A stretch of DNA of 64,000 nt from GCA-016699895 sp964633435 (GTDB taxonomy: Bacteria; Patescibacteriota; Saccharimonadia; Saccharimonadales; Saccharimonadaceae): positions 1-64,000 of the forward strand of contig CAZWHA010000001.1 of assembly GCA_964633435.1 (NCBI GenBank), read 5' to 3'. Below the pieces are notes generated by a model. The model worked only from the letters and a program-made list of their open reading frames with translations. It made no database searches and was not told the origin of the DNA. Position numbers and translations under genes: made by a program. Positions 7,497-15,488 of this stretch are shown piece after piece. The stretch's first letter is position 1, and every line of letters begins with the position of its first letter.

Positions 7497-8120
7497 TCAA
7501 GCCGTACGGGTCAGTTCGACCACAGTCAGTGATTCCGGTAGGCTACCGAGACCCTTGACCTTGAACGAGTTAGTTTTTTCGTGGTTACCACTCATGGTTT
7601 TCACGAATTCATCGACGGGCTCTTGGGGTACTTCGTACTTAATGTGCGAATCGGCAAAGTGCGTTGGAATGACAACCTTTGGTGAAATCTGGCGAACGAC
7701 TGTGGCCGCGTCACGGCCATCTAGGGTATAACCACCGCCGCCCACTGGCACGATGACAATGTCGATAACCCCTAACTCCTCCAGATCATTGTCAGCGAGC
7801 GGCGCATCGGTATGACCAACAATAGCCATCCTTACGCCGTCAAACTCTACTCGATACATAGTCGAGTTTTTGCCAGCTTCGTCAGTATGGAGATGCGTCG
7901 CAATACCCTTGATCGATATATCATTATATTCGTATTCACCCGGCATATCTACCAAAAAGCCTTTTTGGCTCTGTGCCCAATCATTAGCCTTGGTCAGTAA
8001 AATGATCGTTTCTGGATTAGTGACTTCCTTGACAGATAATGATGCTGTAGGATCTACAACAATGGCTGACTTCTTATACTTGATAACAATGCAGTTTTCG
8101 CCGCGATATTCTATGTCCAT
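7497..8120 (-). CDS. Metallo-beta-lactamase-fold protein with degraded metal site
   Basis: This 207-residue protein resembles the UlaG-like MBL-fold hydrolases. The order of family motifs is kept: MPGEYEYNDISIKGIATH, IDIVIVPVGGGGYTLDGRDA and PKVVIPTHF. The key HxHxDH motif, expected after TIILL, reads TKANDWAQ, so three zinc ligands are missing. The HLGD-like motif reads GHTDAPL. Catalysis as a normal binuclear hydrolase is therefore doubtful. It lies 18 nt after the winged-helix gene on the same strand, with GAAAGG upstream, and is probably co-transcribed with it. Confidence 0.75.
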   Translation of the reverse strand: MDIEYRGENCIVIKYKKSAIVVDPTASLSVKEVTNPETIILLTKANDWAQSQKGFLVDMPGEYEYNDISIKGIATHLHTDEAGKNSTMYRVEFDGVRMAIVGHTDAPLADNDLEELGVIDIVIVPVGGGGYTLDGRDAATVVRQISPKVVIPTHFADSHIKYEVPQEPVDEFVKTMSGNHEKTNSFKVKGLGSLPESLTVVELTRTA

Positions 8121-8138
8121 TTCTCTATAACCTTTCTA

Positions 8139-8759
8139 TTAACTATTATCCGAATTTGGTTTAGCCGCCTCGGCCGACAGTAGCTGCTGGTCGTCGATGA
8201 CGATCTCTTTCTTGGCACTGATGAGATCACTGATAAATCGATCCTTGACACTCAGTCGATAGTAAAAATCGTTAAAACTCATGCTGGTGTAGCTCAGGCT
8301 AACTCCGTTCTCGCGCTCGAGGGATTTCATCAAGTTCTTGAGCTTGATCGAACTGATATCGTCGCCAGCGATCAGGACATCAATATCACTATCTGAGCCA
8401 TGAACCAACTTGCCCGCAAAAACCGCCAGCTTTACATCGCCTAGCGCCATTAGCTTCTTCGCCCAAGCCTTGACCGAAACCTTGGTGTCACTAGCGACCG
8501 CCTGATCATTTGAAAACATGGTCCGGAGTGGTTCATAGAATTGATAGCTGACGTTGACTTCGTAATAGAGCTTGTTGTCAACAGTATCGCCTTTGATAAT
8601 GCCAATACTAAGGAGATTAGCTAGTTCGCGGCGGACGCTGTTGATCTGCTCACCAATATCGCGAGTAATTTCCCGCACATAAAAAGCTCGTCCTGGATTG
8701 TTCAGAAACAGGTTTAGTAATTTGATGCGGGTTTTTGAACCAAATAATGAGTCAATCAT
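8139..8759 (-). CDS. Winged-helix DNA-binding domain with MNT-type nucleotidyltransferase domain
   Basis: This is a 206-residue protein. Residues 1-75 form a winged helix (RIKLLNLFLNNPGRAFYVRE, then INSVRRELANLLSIGII), as in ArsR-like regulators. Residues 100-190 carry VHGSDSDIDVLI, the GSxxSDxD motif of minimal nucleotidyltransferases found in toxin-antitoxin and sensor proteins. This pairing of domains is widespread in archaea and CPR, but its role is not established. A -10 TATAAT (8785-8780) preceded by TGC lies upstream, and AGAGGAA precedes the ATG. It heads an operon with the MBL-fold gene. Confidence 0.72.
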   Translation of the reverse strand: MIDSLFGSKTRIKLLNLFLNNPGRAFYVREITRDIGEQINSVRRELANLLSIGIIKGDTVDNKLYYEVNVSYQFYEPLRTMFSNDQAVASDTKVSVKAWAKKLMALGDVKLAVFAGKLVHGSDSDIDVLIAGDDISSIKLKNLMKSLERENGVSLSYTSMSFNDFYYRLSVKDRFISDLISAKKEIVIDDQQLLSAEAAKPNSDNS

Positions 8760-8818
8760 AAGTTTTTCCTCTGTTAAATATTATAGCACACTGCCTGGGA
8801 TTATAGGAAATTTTGTAT

Positions 8819-9691
8819 TCAAGATTGAGACAATGTATGCGTAATATAGTCATGAGCCTCATCGGGCGTTAGCCAAGTTATATACTTATTACGCCTGAAC
8901 CAGGTGAGCTGCTTTTTTGCTAATTGACGATCGGCAATCACTATTCTGTCAATCAATTCCTCTCGGCTAGCGATCTCGCCACGCAGGAATTTCTGTATTT
9001 CACCATAGGAATTATTGCGAAAGGGCTCTTGGTCGCCATATTGCCCAATCAGATGTTTGACTTCGTCGATCAAGCCATCATCGAGCATCTGTTCTATTCG
9101 CTGACGAATTCTGGTTACTAGTACTTCTTTATTTGTTGTTATTCCCACAATAATTGTATTGTTGATCGGCTCGGTTCGGCGTGTCTGATTAACGCCGCCT
9201 TGCTCAATAGCGCGAATCAAGTAGCGCTTGTTTTGATGGTTCTCTGGCAATGGCAAGTGTTGTTTTTTTATCATCGTTATCAGATCATCTATTGTCATTT
9301 TCTGTAATTCGGTACGACGCGACTGATTCACTGTTTGCGATGGCATATCGTAATCAAATAACACGCTATCGATATACAGTCCAGAACCACCGACCAGAAA
9401 CGGCACGTGTCCCCGCTTGCGAATCTCAGAGATTTTTTGCTTGGCAAGTTGTTGAAAATTCCACAACGTAAATTTTTCATCAGGTCTGACTATATCGATC
9501 AAATGATGTGGTACGCCGTCCATTTCTCGGACAGTTGGCTTGGCTGTACCAATCGTCATCCCCTGATAAACAGTTCGGGAATCTGCACAGACGATTTCAC
9601 CACCAAACTCTTTGGCCAGGCAGATCGCTAAACCAGTTTTACCGCTGGCCGTGGGGCCAACAATCACTGTCAGCGGTAATTTGGTAGCCAT
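8819..9691 (-). CDS. miaA: tRNA dimethylallyltransferase
   Basis: MiaA adds a dimethylallyl group to A37 of tRNAs reading U-starting codons. The P-loop GPTASGKTG is at about residue 11, followed by EIVCADSRTVYQGMTIGTAKPT and GGSGLYIDSVLFDY, all characteristic. The 290-residue length is slightly short but in range. The start lies within the end of the alkyltransferase-like gene (22-nt overlap), so the two are translationally linked. The operon appears to run thrS, ATL, miaA. Confidence 0.95.
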   Translation of the reverse strand: MATKLPLTVIVGPTASGKTGLAICLAKEFGGEIVCADSRTVYQGMTIGTAKPTVREMDGVPHHLIDIVRPDEKFTLWNFQQLAKQKISEIRKRGHVPFLVGGSGLYIDSVLFDYDMPSQTVNQSRRTELQKMTIDDLITMIKKQHLPLPENHQNKRYLIRAIEQGGVNQTRRTEPINNTIIVGITTNKEVLVTRIRQRIEQMLDDGLIDEVKHLIGQYGDQEPFRNNSYGEIQKFLRGEIASREELIDRIVIADRQLAKKQLTWFRRNKYITWLTPDEAHDYITHTLSQS

Positions 9692-9984
9692 CGACGCTCC
9701 TGGAAATCAACTATCTGAAAATCTTTGACTGTAAAACCTTCGGCCTCTAGGGCCAATTGATGCCCCTGCTTGCCGCCATAATAGCCCGACGCCAAGCCAC
9801 CAAACCTATTGACTACCCTATGCCAAGGCAACTCAGATGGACCAAAATGAGCAATGCCGCCGACAATCCGGGCAGCATTGGCGTGACCGGACAACACCGC
9901 AATATCACCATAGGTCATCACGCGACCCTCTGGGATCTGCGCCACCAGTTCATACACATGCTCGCGAAAGTTTGTGGTGTCCAT
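9670..9984 (-). CDS. Alkyltransferase-like protein (ATL), PWHR type
   Basis: This 104-residue protein is homologous to the DNA-binding domain of O6-alkylguanine-DNA alkyltransferases: IPEGRVMTYGDIAVLSG, ARIVGGIAHFG, LPWHRVVNRFGG. The acceptor cysteine of the PCHR motif is replaced by tryptophan (PWHR), which defines ATL proteins. These cannot remove alkyl groups but bind alkylated bases and hand them to nucleotide excision repair. The ATG at 9984 is preferred to a TTG one codon earlier. It overlaps miaA and follows thrS by 22 nt. Confidence 0.9.
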   Translation of the reverse strand: MDTTNFREHVYELVAQIPEGRVMTYGDIAVLSGHANAARIVGGIAHFGPSELPWHRVVNRFGGLASGYYGGKQGHQLALEAEGFTVKDFQIVDFQERRWLPNYR

Positions 9985-10006
9985 CAAAACTCAGCTCGTT
10001 TGTTTA

Positions 10007-11857
10007 TCATAATGATGATTTGGCGACTCGCGACCGTGACTCGTTAGCGATCGATTTCATCAGCTGTTCAGGATCAAACTCCCTGTCTGAGCGACCATCG
10101 ACCGCCAGATCTGATCGAATACGCAGCGGTAATTGTCCACTAGCTGCTTCTTTCTCGCCAATCACCACCGAATAGGGTACTTTCCAAACCTCAGCATTGC
10201 GGATTTTCTTGCCAACCGAGTTGTTGGTATCGTCCAGCATGACTCGTACGCCCTGCTCGCGCGCCAGTTCGACCACTTGAGCCGCGAGAGCGTCGATCGT
10301 TGGTTCGTCCTTGACCTTGATAATACGGAGTTGTTCCGGAGCGCACCAAATCGGGAACCGACCGGCGGTATGTTCGATAAAGACGCTCAGGAATCGCTCA
10401 TGAGAGCCCATCACCGCACAGTGCAGCATGACAATCCGCTCATCAGCGCCATCCTCGTTCGTGCACGTCAGGTCAAAACCCTCCGGCTGATTAAAGTCCA
10501 ACTGAATAGTCGCCAACTGATGTTCCCGACCGATAGCGTCTTTGGCCATAAAATCGATCTTGGGACCGTAAAAGGCCGCTTCGCCAATGCCTTCGATATA
10601 ATCATCACCGACTTTGCTCTCGATAATGTTGCGCAGCTGCTGGACCGTAGAATCCCACTTTTCCACGCCGCCGGCATAACCTGCCATATTAGCCGGATCA
10701 TGCGTCGAGAGACGGACTCGGAATCGCTCGAACCCGCACGCACTGTAAAACGTCTCAATAACATTCCACAAACTCGCCGCCTCATCTTCGACCTGGCTCG
10801 TTCGACAGAATATATGCGCATCATCCTGCGTAATACCACGTACTCTCGATAGCCCACCCAATTCTCCGCTCTGCTCGTCCCGATACACCATCGTAGTATC
10901 ACGATAGCGAATCGGCAGATCACGATAGCTACGTGGCTGTGCAGCATAAATTTGTGTATGATGCGGACAATTCATCGGCTTGATAGCAAATTCATGCCCC
11001 TCTCGGGTAGTGACACGAAATAGCTCATCTTTGAACTTTGCCCAGTGGCCGCTACGCTCGTAGAGGTCCTTTTTTGTGATATGCGGTATAGCTACCTGCT
11101 GAAAACCAGCTGCTTCTCGGAGCTCCTGTACAAAAGCATCTAATTTGTTTTTGAGAATAGTACCCCGCGGCGTCCAGAGCGGCAACCCAGCCCCAACCAA
11201 ATCAGAGAAAATAAACAGGTCGAGTTCCTGACCCAATTTGCGATGGTCGCGTTTTTTGGCTTCCTCGAGCATCGCGAGATACTGGTCGAGCTCGTCCTGC
11301 GTCGCAAAGGCCACCCCATACAACCGCTGCATTTGAGCGTTTTTCTCATTGCCGCGCCAATAGGCACCGGCCACTCGCATCAGTTTGAACGCGCCGACCT
11401 GGTCGGTGCTGTCAACATGGGGCCCACGACAGAGGTCAGTAAAATCACCATCGGTGTAGAACGAAACAACTTCAATCGCTGCATCTCCCTCGGTCGCTAG
11501 GCCAAGTTCGGCACTATCGAGTTCTTTCGCTACTGTCGTACCAGCACGTTTTAGATCGTTTAACAGCTCTTCTTTGTATGGCTGCTGCGCCTGACGTGCC
11601 CAGTCAATAGCACTATCAATTCCCTGTTCGCTTCGCTCGAATGGAAAATTACGATTGATGATCGTCCGCATTTCCTTTTCAATCTTTTTAAAATCGTCCT
11701 CGGAAATCTTGGTCTCACCGAGGTCAATATCGTAATAAAACCCATTTTCGACTACCGGACCAACACCAAATTTCGCTTCTGGCCAGAGGTGTTGTACTGC
11801 CTGCGCCATAATGTGAGCTAGGCTATGTCGCATCGCAAATAACTTGTCTTCGTTCAT
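10007..11857 (-). CDS. thrS: Threonine-tRNA ligase without TGS domain
   Basis: This 616-residue class II synthetase charges tRNA-Thr. It begins directly in the editing domain (MRHSLAHIMAQAVQHLWP), so the N-terminal TGS domain of about 60 residues is absent. The catalytic core has motif 2 (YRDEQSGELGGLSRVRGI) and KPMNCPHH, and the C-terminal anticodon domain is present (WCAPEQLRIIKV). AAAGGG lies upstream of the ATG, and a possible extended -10 (TGATAGAAT) precedes that. It is divergent from tRNA-Val and heads an apparent thrS-ATL-miaA unit. Confidence 0.95.
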   Translation of the reverse strand: MNEDKLFAMRHSLAHIMAQAVQHLWPEAKFGVGPVVENGFYYDIDLGETKISEDDFKKIEKEMRTIINRNFPFERSEQGIDSAIDWARQAQQPYKEELLNDLKRAGTTVAKELDSAELGLATEGDAAIEVVSFYTDGDFTDLCRGPHVDSTDQVGAFKLMRVAGAYWRGNEKNAQMQRLYGVAFATQDELDQYLAMLEEAKKRDHRKLGQELDLFIFSDLVGAGLPLWTPRGTILKNKLDAFVQELREAAGFQQVAIPHITKKDLYERSGHWAKFKDELFRVTTREGHEFAIKPMNCPHHTQIYAAQPRSYRDLPIRYRDTTMVYRDEQSGELGGLSRVRGITQDDAHIFCRTSQVEDEAASLWNVIETFYSACGFERFRVRLSTHDPANMAGYAGGVEKWDSTVQQLRNIIESKVGDDYIEGIGEAAFYGPKIDFMAKDAIGREHQLATIQLDFNQPEGFDLTCTNEDGADERIVMLHCAVMGSHERFLSVFIEHTAGRFPIWCAPEQLRIIKVKDEPTIDALAAQVVELAREQGVRVMLDDTNNSVGKKIRNAEVWKVPYSVVIGEKEAASGQLPLRIRSDLAVDGRSDREFDPEQLMKSIANESRSRVAKSSL

Positions 11858-11922
11858 AATTTCCCTTTCGCTTGCCTCTATTCTATCATTTTGTCAAAAA
11901 GTTTGGTATACTGTTACCACTT

Positions 11923-11999
11923 GGGTCGGTAGCTCAGTTGGCTAGAGCGCGTCCTTGACGTGGACGAGGTCCGGGGTTCGAGCCCCTGTCGACCCACCA
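11923..11999 (+). tRNA. tRNA-Val (anticodon GAC)
   Basis: A full cloverleaf: acceptor GGGTCGG pairs with TCGACCC, the D-arm is GCTC...GAGC, and the anticodon stem CGTCC/GGACG holds loop TTGACGT. T-arm CGGGG TTCGAGC CCCTG follows, and CCA is encoded. An extended -10 (TGGTATACT) is 10 nt upstream. Confidence 0.95.
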
Positions 12000-12010
12000 A
12001 GTTATTATCC

Positions 12011-12040
12011 AGTCGCCGTTTATCGGTGGCTTTTTGTTTT
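12011..12040 (+). terminator. Terminator after tRNA-Val
   Basis: GTCGCCG pairs with CGGTGGC (with G-U pairs), then TTTTTGTTTT follows. Confidence 0.7.
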
Positions 12041-12235
12041 GTAAAAAGCTCCACTTTACACACTTTTACACATTTATCGCAAAGTTTTCCACATAAAATT
12101 TCTAACTCCAGGTCATGCGATCAGTCAAAAACTACCTCTGTAATTATTAAGTTGCCACGGGTTTTCCACGTATTCTTTAATCACATCTAGGCTTTTTTAT
12201 ATCACCGTTGGTATAAAGGTTTGATAGCCGGACTA
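12041..12235. other. Intergenic A+T-rich stretch with DnaA-box-like words
   Basis: No gene is seen. It contains TTTTACACA (12064-12072), TTTTCCACA (12085-12093) and TTTTCCACG (12162-12170), each one to three changes from TTATCCACA. No origin gene (dnaA, dnaN) is nearby, so no origin is claimed. Confidence 0.35.
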
Positions 12236-12264
12236 TTGACTTATTCGCGATAGTTTGCTATAAT
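12236..12264 (+). promoter_or_regulatory. Strong promoter of a small transcript
   Basis: TTGACT (12236-12241), 17 nt, TATAAT (12259-12264) preceded by TGC. Near-consensus sigma-70 promoter with extended -10. Confidence 0.8.
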
Positions 12265-12270
12265 GATAAG

Positions 12271-12424
12271 CGCAATGAACAGCAGTTCTAGCAAACGAGG
12301 CGTTAACACCTCAAAGCTATCACAGTTCCACATTTACTACGAAGGTATCTAAGGAACGCAAAAAACTTACGTTAGCAGTTTTACCCCGCCCCAACCGGAG
12401 AAATCCAAAGAGGCGGGTTTTACT
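12271..12424 (+). ncRNA. Small transcript of about 150 nt with a 25-codon frame
   Basis: A near-consensus promoter and a downstream GC stem followed by TTTTA (12384-12423) define a unit without a normal gene. The first ATG (12275) is 10 nt after the -10 and opens a 25-codon frame to TAA at 12350-12352, beginning MNSSSSKRGV and ending IYYEGI. No Shine-Dalgarno is possible ahead of it. A near-palindrome (GAGGCGTTAACACCTC, 12298-12313) and a small stem AAACT...AGTTT lie in the RNA. No Rfam-type family (6S, SRP) is recognised. It could be an sRNA or a micropeptide mRNA. Confidence 0.55.
12384..12424 (+). terminator. Terminator of the small transcript
   Basis: CCCCGCC (12384-12390) pairs with GGCGGG (12412-12417) across a 21-nt loop, then TTTTACTTT. 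Confidence 0.6.
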
Positions 12425-12469
12425 TTGACTAACAGATTATTTATTTAGTGAACCCTTGGGAGTGCCCAA

Positions 12470-14110
12470 CTACTTCTTGATAGCTTTTTCGGTCACGTCA
12501 AACTTTTCCATGTATTTGCCGAGCAGTAGTCTGGTTTGAGCCGTGTAGGCGCTGGCACTGCTGTAAACGATAGCATTAACTGGCATCAGTACCCACTGTA
12601 ACACCATCATGATGCCCTTGGCCTTGCGATAGCGCCTGGGGCGCTTTGGCAGCATAGTCAGGCTAACGAAAACAGTAATTAGTAGGCCCACGATGGCCAC
12701 CTGCTGAATTCGAGCGACGACGAGCGGTAAGTCATTGGCGATCAGCGTCCGATGCGCTGCCTCGGAGTTCAAATAGAGTGGTACCCAGGCACCAAACGCA
12801 ACGATTGGCGCGATACAGGCTTGGGTCACGTGACTATCGAGTAATCGCCAAAATCGTGACCAGCCCGCCCAGAAACCGACCTTGCGGTTTCGGCTCAGCA
12901 GTAGCCGTGCCACGTATGGCACATCAGAGGCACCGTACGCCCAGCGTCGCAGCTGGATAAACTGAGCTTTTAGCGTTTTGCGATAAGTCGTAGACAACAC
13001 CGCATCCTGGCCAATACTAATGCGCAGCGGTACAATCTCGTAATCGCCATCGAAATAGAAATAGCTGCGCCAGTACTGATGGCCATCCTCGACAATTGTC
13101 CGGGTTGACCAAAAGTTCATGCCTTCGAGCGCCGCCATACCCTGGGCGTGTGAGGCGAAGTTTCGCAGCATATGCGGCCGCATCGTGCTAATCACATTCC
13201 AAAACGAGTTACCAGCCGCAATGACACGCATTGGCGCCGGCGCATCCCAGATGTTATTGGTAAACATGGCAATCGGCTGAAACGAAGCCTGCTGACGATT
13301 GGGCGTCATGATCCATTCGTAGGTCAAATAGGCAAAGTATTTGCGATCCGGGCGATTATCGCAGTCCAGCGTCGTAATAATAACGTTCTCGGAACTAATC
13401 TTCTTTTTACGTAGATAGTCAGAGAACTTACGGCCAGCAAAGGTGATATTACCGCCCTTGCCTACGACTTCATCTGGTAAATCGGCGGGGTGTTCAAAAG
13501 CCAATAGGTCGCCAAATTTGCCCTGGAAATGAGCTTGGGCCGCCGTCACAGTATCTCGAGCCGCCTGACCGCCGCGAGCTTCGTAGGCAATGATAACAAA
13601 CAGGTGTTTCGGATCATAATCACTCCGATACACCGATTCAAGAGTCGGGCCCAGCACTTCGTAGCTCTCATTATAGAGCGCGATAATCACACCGTGGTAA
13701 ATCTGCTCTGGCCGGGGATATGCCGCTCCGTTTTTGGCCAACTCTTGCAGATTATCGACATGATGTTCAAGTCCGTAAACGCGGTGATGCGGCGTTTTCT
13801 GTCGCAGCGCATAGTGTTTTTTCGGATCAGCTAGCTCACCCAACCAGGTCGCCCAGTCGATCCGTTCAGTATTGCGCAGCGTTAACCTGCCCTGGATCGT
13901 CCGATACGCTATCCCGAGCGAACGGATAAACATGGCCAGAACGATCACCAGAATATAAACCGAGGCCCAAAAAGGGCTAAATAGACTTAGGACAACCAGT
14001 AGTAAAATAGCGCCGATTGATAACAACGCTGGCAACATTTCGAAAAACCGATACTGGCGAGTCCGTTTCCCACCTCTATCCGCAAAAAGTGGTATCTCGA
14101 TATCGGTCAT
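12470..14110 (-). CDS. Processive family 2 membrane glycosyltransferase
   Basis: This 546-residue protein has two N-terminal membrane segments (about 25-68), a cytoplasmic GT-A domain, and three or four C-terminal membrane segments. The processive beta-glycosyltransferase signature is complete: GVIIALYNES at 140-149, DCD at 249-251 (metal/UDP binding), ED at 341-342 (catalytic base) and QLRRW at 386-390. It therefore resembles cellulose/hyaluronan synthase-like enzymes that polymerise and extrude a surface glycan. The sugar cannot be told. Its ATG abuts the stop of the small membrane protein at 14111, so the two probably work together. Confidence 0.85.
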   Translation of the reverse strand: MTDIEIPLFADRGGKRTRQYRFFEMLPALLSIGAILLLVVLSLFSPFWASVYILVIVLAMFIRSLGIAYRTIQGRLTLRNTERIDWATWLGELADPKKHYALRQKTPHHRVYGLEHHVDNLQELAKNGAAYPRPEQIYHGVIIALYNESYEVLGPTLESVYRSDYDPKHLFVIIAYEARGGQAARDTVTAAQAHFQGKFGDLLAFEHPADLPDEVVGKGGNITFAGRKFSDYLRKKKISSENVIITTLDCDNRPDRKYFAYLTYEWIMTPNRQQASFQPIAMFTNNIWDAPAPMRVIAAGNSFWNVISTMRPHMLRNFASHAQGMAALEGMNFWSTRTIVEDGHQYWRSYFYFDGDYEIVPLRISIGQDAVLSTTYRKTLKAQFIQLRRWAYGASDVPYVARLLLSRNRKVGFWAGWSRFWRLLDSHVTQACIAPIVAFGAWVPLYLNSEAAHRTLIANDLPLVVARIQQVAIVGLLITVFVSLTMLPKRPRRYRKAKGIMMVLQWVLMPVNAIVYSSASAYTAQTRLLLGKYMEKFDVTEKAIKK

Positions 14111-14545
14111 TTACTGGATTCCTGCGACACGTAACACTGCCGCTATCAACAAAATCGCTACGGTCAGTACAATAATGCTCAGCCAGAGAAAGCTCAGGGC
14201 CATATGTCGGCCCTTGACCCCGAGGAGTTTGAGACTGATTAAACTGTTAAAGCCAAATACCGCCAGGCCAAATATCACAAAGTTTAACAGATAGAACCAT
14301 TGAGCTCGAAAATATTGCGTCTCGGCAAACGCACTGTAACGAACCGGCACTTGCTGGCCAGGATGAATATAAATACTGGCCAGGATCATCAGTAGGATAA
14401 TCTGGAGTAACATAATACCCCACAATGCCATAAAGCTGCGGCTATGGAGGGCTTCTTTAAACAAGGATTTGAACTCGCGAAGGGTCCCCCGCAGGCCCGT
14501 GAGGCTGCGCAGGACTTCTGTATCAAGTGATTCTGCTGCTTTCAT
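14111..14545 (-). CDS. Small membrane protein linked to the glycosyltransferase
   Basis: This 144-residue protein of no recognised family has three hydrophobic segments at about 38-60, 84-106 and 116-140, after a charged, cytoplasmic-looking N-terminus. Its stop is directly followed by the ATG of the processive glycosyltransferase, which suggests a partner subunit. It starts only 11 nt after tRNA-Gly with no terminator between, so it may be read from the tRNA promoter. Confidence 0.7.
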   Translation of the reverse strand: MKAAESLDTEVLRSLTGLRGTLREFKSLFKEALHSRSFMALWGIMLLQIILLMILASIYIHPGQQVPVRYSAFAETQYFRAQWFYLLNFVIFGLAVFGFNSLISLKLLGVKGRHMALSFLWLSIIVLTVAILLIAAVLRVAGIQ

Positions 14546-14556
14546 AATGTATCTAG

Positions 14557-14630
14557 TGGTGCGGGTGCGGAGAATTGAACTCCGTTCTCAACCTTGGGAA
14601 GGTCACATAATACCATTATACGACACCCGC
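14557..14630 (-). tRNA. tRNA-Gly (anticodon CCC)
   Basis: Acceptor GCGGGTG pairs with CACCCGC, the anticodon loop is TTCCCAA, the T-arm is CGGAG TTCAATT CTCCG, and ACCA is encoded. It lies 10 nt after tRNA-Thr. Confidence 0.94.
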
Positions 14631-14640
14631 ATTCCCAATC

Positions 14641-14717
14641 TGGAGCCACCTCGGGGATTCGAACCCCGGACCCCCGCTTTACGAAAGCGATGCTCTAGCC
14701 AACTGAGCTAAGGTGGC
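14641..14717 (-). tRNA. tRNA-Thr (anticodon CGT)
   Basis: Acceptor GCCACCT pairs with AGGTGGC, the anticodon loop is TTCGTAA, the T-loop is TTCGAAT, and CCA is encoded. It is first in a tRNA-Thr/tRNA-Gly pair. Confidence 0.94.
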
Positions 14718-14729
14718 AAACTGGTGAAT

Positions 14730-14738
14730 AGTATAGCA
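14730..14738 (-). promoter_or_regulatory. Extended -10 of the tRNA-Thr/tRNA-Gly unit
   Basis: TGCTATACT on the minus strand ends 12 nt before the tRNA-Thr 5' end. No other promoter-like site is obvious between here and the glycosyltransferase genes. Confidence 0.55.
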
Positions 14739-14833
14739 GAAACAGTGCATGAACACCAGTAAATCAGTCGTCGGCGATCTCTTCTGCTAGCCGCACTATG
14801 CATGCTATATCTCTCTCGTGCTACAATAAGTAT

Positions 14834-15310
14834 ATGGTGAAAAAGATCGCTATTTATGTAGGTTCAATCCTTGTCTCTCTCGCTGCGGGTGCGATTGGTT
14901 CACTCGCGACAGTGCCAAATATTCCGTCGTGGTATGAACATCTCGTGAAGCCACCGCTATTGCCCCCAAATGAAATCTTTGGACCAGTGTGGATAATGCT
15001 CTATATTCTAATGGGTATTGCATTAGCGTTGCTGATTGTGCACGATGATGTCCAACAGAACAAGAAGATATCCGCCTATGCCTGGTTTGGCGCGCAGCTG
15101 ACACTCAATACATTATGGTCGATCACGTTTTTCGGTCTCCATCTACCAGAAACTGCAGTTGTCGTCATTCTTGCCCTCATCGGCGCTATTGTCATGACAA
15201 TGATCACCTTTCGGCGCTTTGTGCCTGCGACTATTTTGCTTTTCGCACCGTATCTCGCATGGGTATGTTTCGCTACCTATCTCAATCTCGGTGTAGCTAT
15301 TTTAAATTAA
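14834..15310 (+). CDS. TspO/MBR family membrane protein
   Basis: This 158-residue, five-helix membrane protein of the TspO/peripheral benzodiazepine receptor family binds tetrapyrroles and related ligands. Family features are VPNIPSWYEHLVKPPLLPPN near residue 28, the FGPVWIMLYILMGIAL helix, LNTLWSITFFGLH, and the C-terminal LAWVCFATYLNLGV. The start at 14834 is chosen over a longer frame because an extended -10 (TGCTACAAT) ends 6 nt upstream and the helix starts correctly. A tetrapyrrole role is not testable here, since no haem genes are present. It could scavenge host compounds. Confidence 0.9.
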   Translation: MVKKIAIYVGSILVSLAAGAIGSLATVPNIPSWYEHLVKPPLLPPNEIFGPVWIMLYILMGIALALLIVHDDVQQNKKISAYAWFGAQLTLNTLWSITFFGLHLPETAVVVILALIGAIVMTMITFRRFVPATILLFAPYLAWVCFATYLNLGVAILN

Positions 15311-15313
15311 TTC

Positions 15314-15341
15314 AAAAACCACCCCTGAAAGGGTGGTTTCA
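15314..15341. terminator. Bidirectional terminator between TspO and tRNA-Asp
   Basis: AACCACCC pairs with GGGTGGTT around a 6-nt loop, with A/T runs on both sides. It serves TspO (+) and tRNA-Asp (-). Confidence 0.8.
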
Positions 15342-15349
15342 AATTCTAC

Positions 15350-15427
15350 TGGCGGGCCCGACCGGATTCGAACCGGCGATCTCCTCCGTGACAGGGAGGC
15401 GTGATAGACCAGCTTCACTACGAGCCC
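15350..15427 (-). tRNA. tRNA-Asp (anticodon GTC)
   Basis: Acceptor GGGCTCG pairs with CGGGCCC with one imperfect pair, the anticodon stem CCTCC/GGAGG holds loop CTGTCAC, the T-loop is TTCGAAT, and GCCA is encoded. Confidence 0.93.
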
Positions 15428-15441
15428 AACTAACGCTAGAG

Positions 15442-15470
15442 ATTATAGCAAACAACCAACCGGAGCGCAA
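15442..15470 (-). promoter_or_regulatory. Promoter of tRNA-Asp
   Basis: TTGCGC (15470-15465), 17 nt, TATAAT (15447-15442) preceded by TGC, 14 nt before the tRNA. Confidence 0.7.
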
Positions 15471-15488
15471 GTAACAGATAGTCCCTGG

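Noticed and set aside
12271..12424. 6S or SRP RNA for the small transcript
   Set aside because: No long bulged hairpin and no GGAAGGAAGCAGC-like SRP core could be found.
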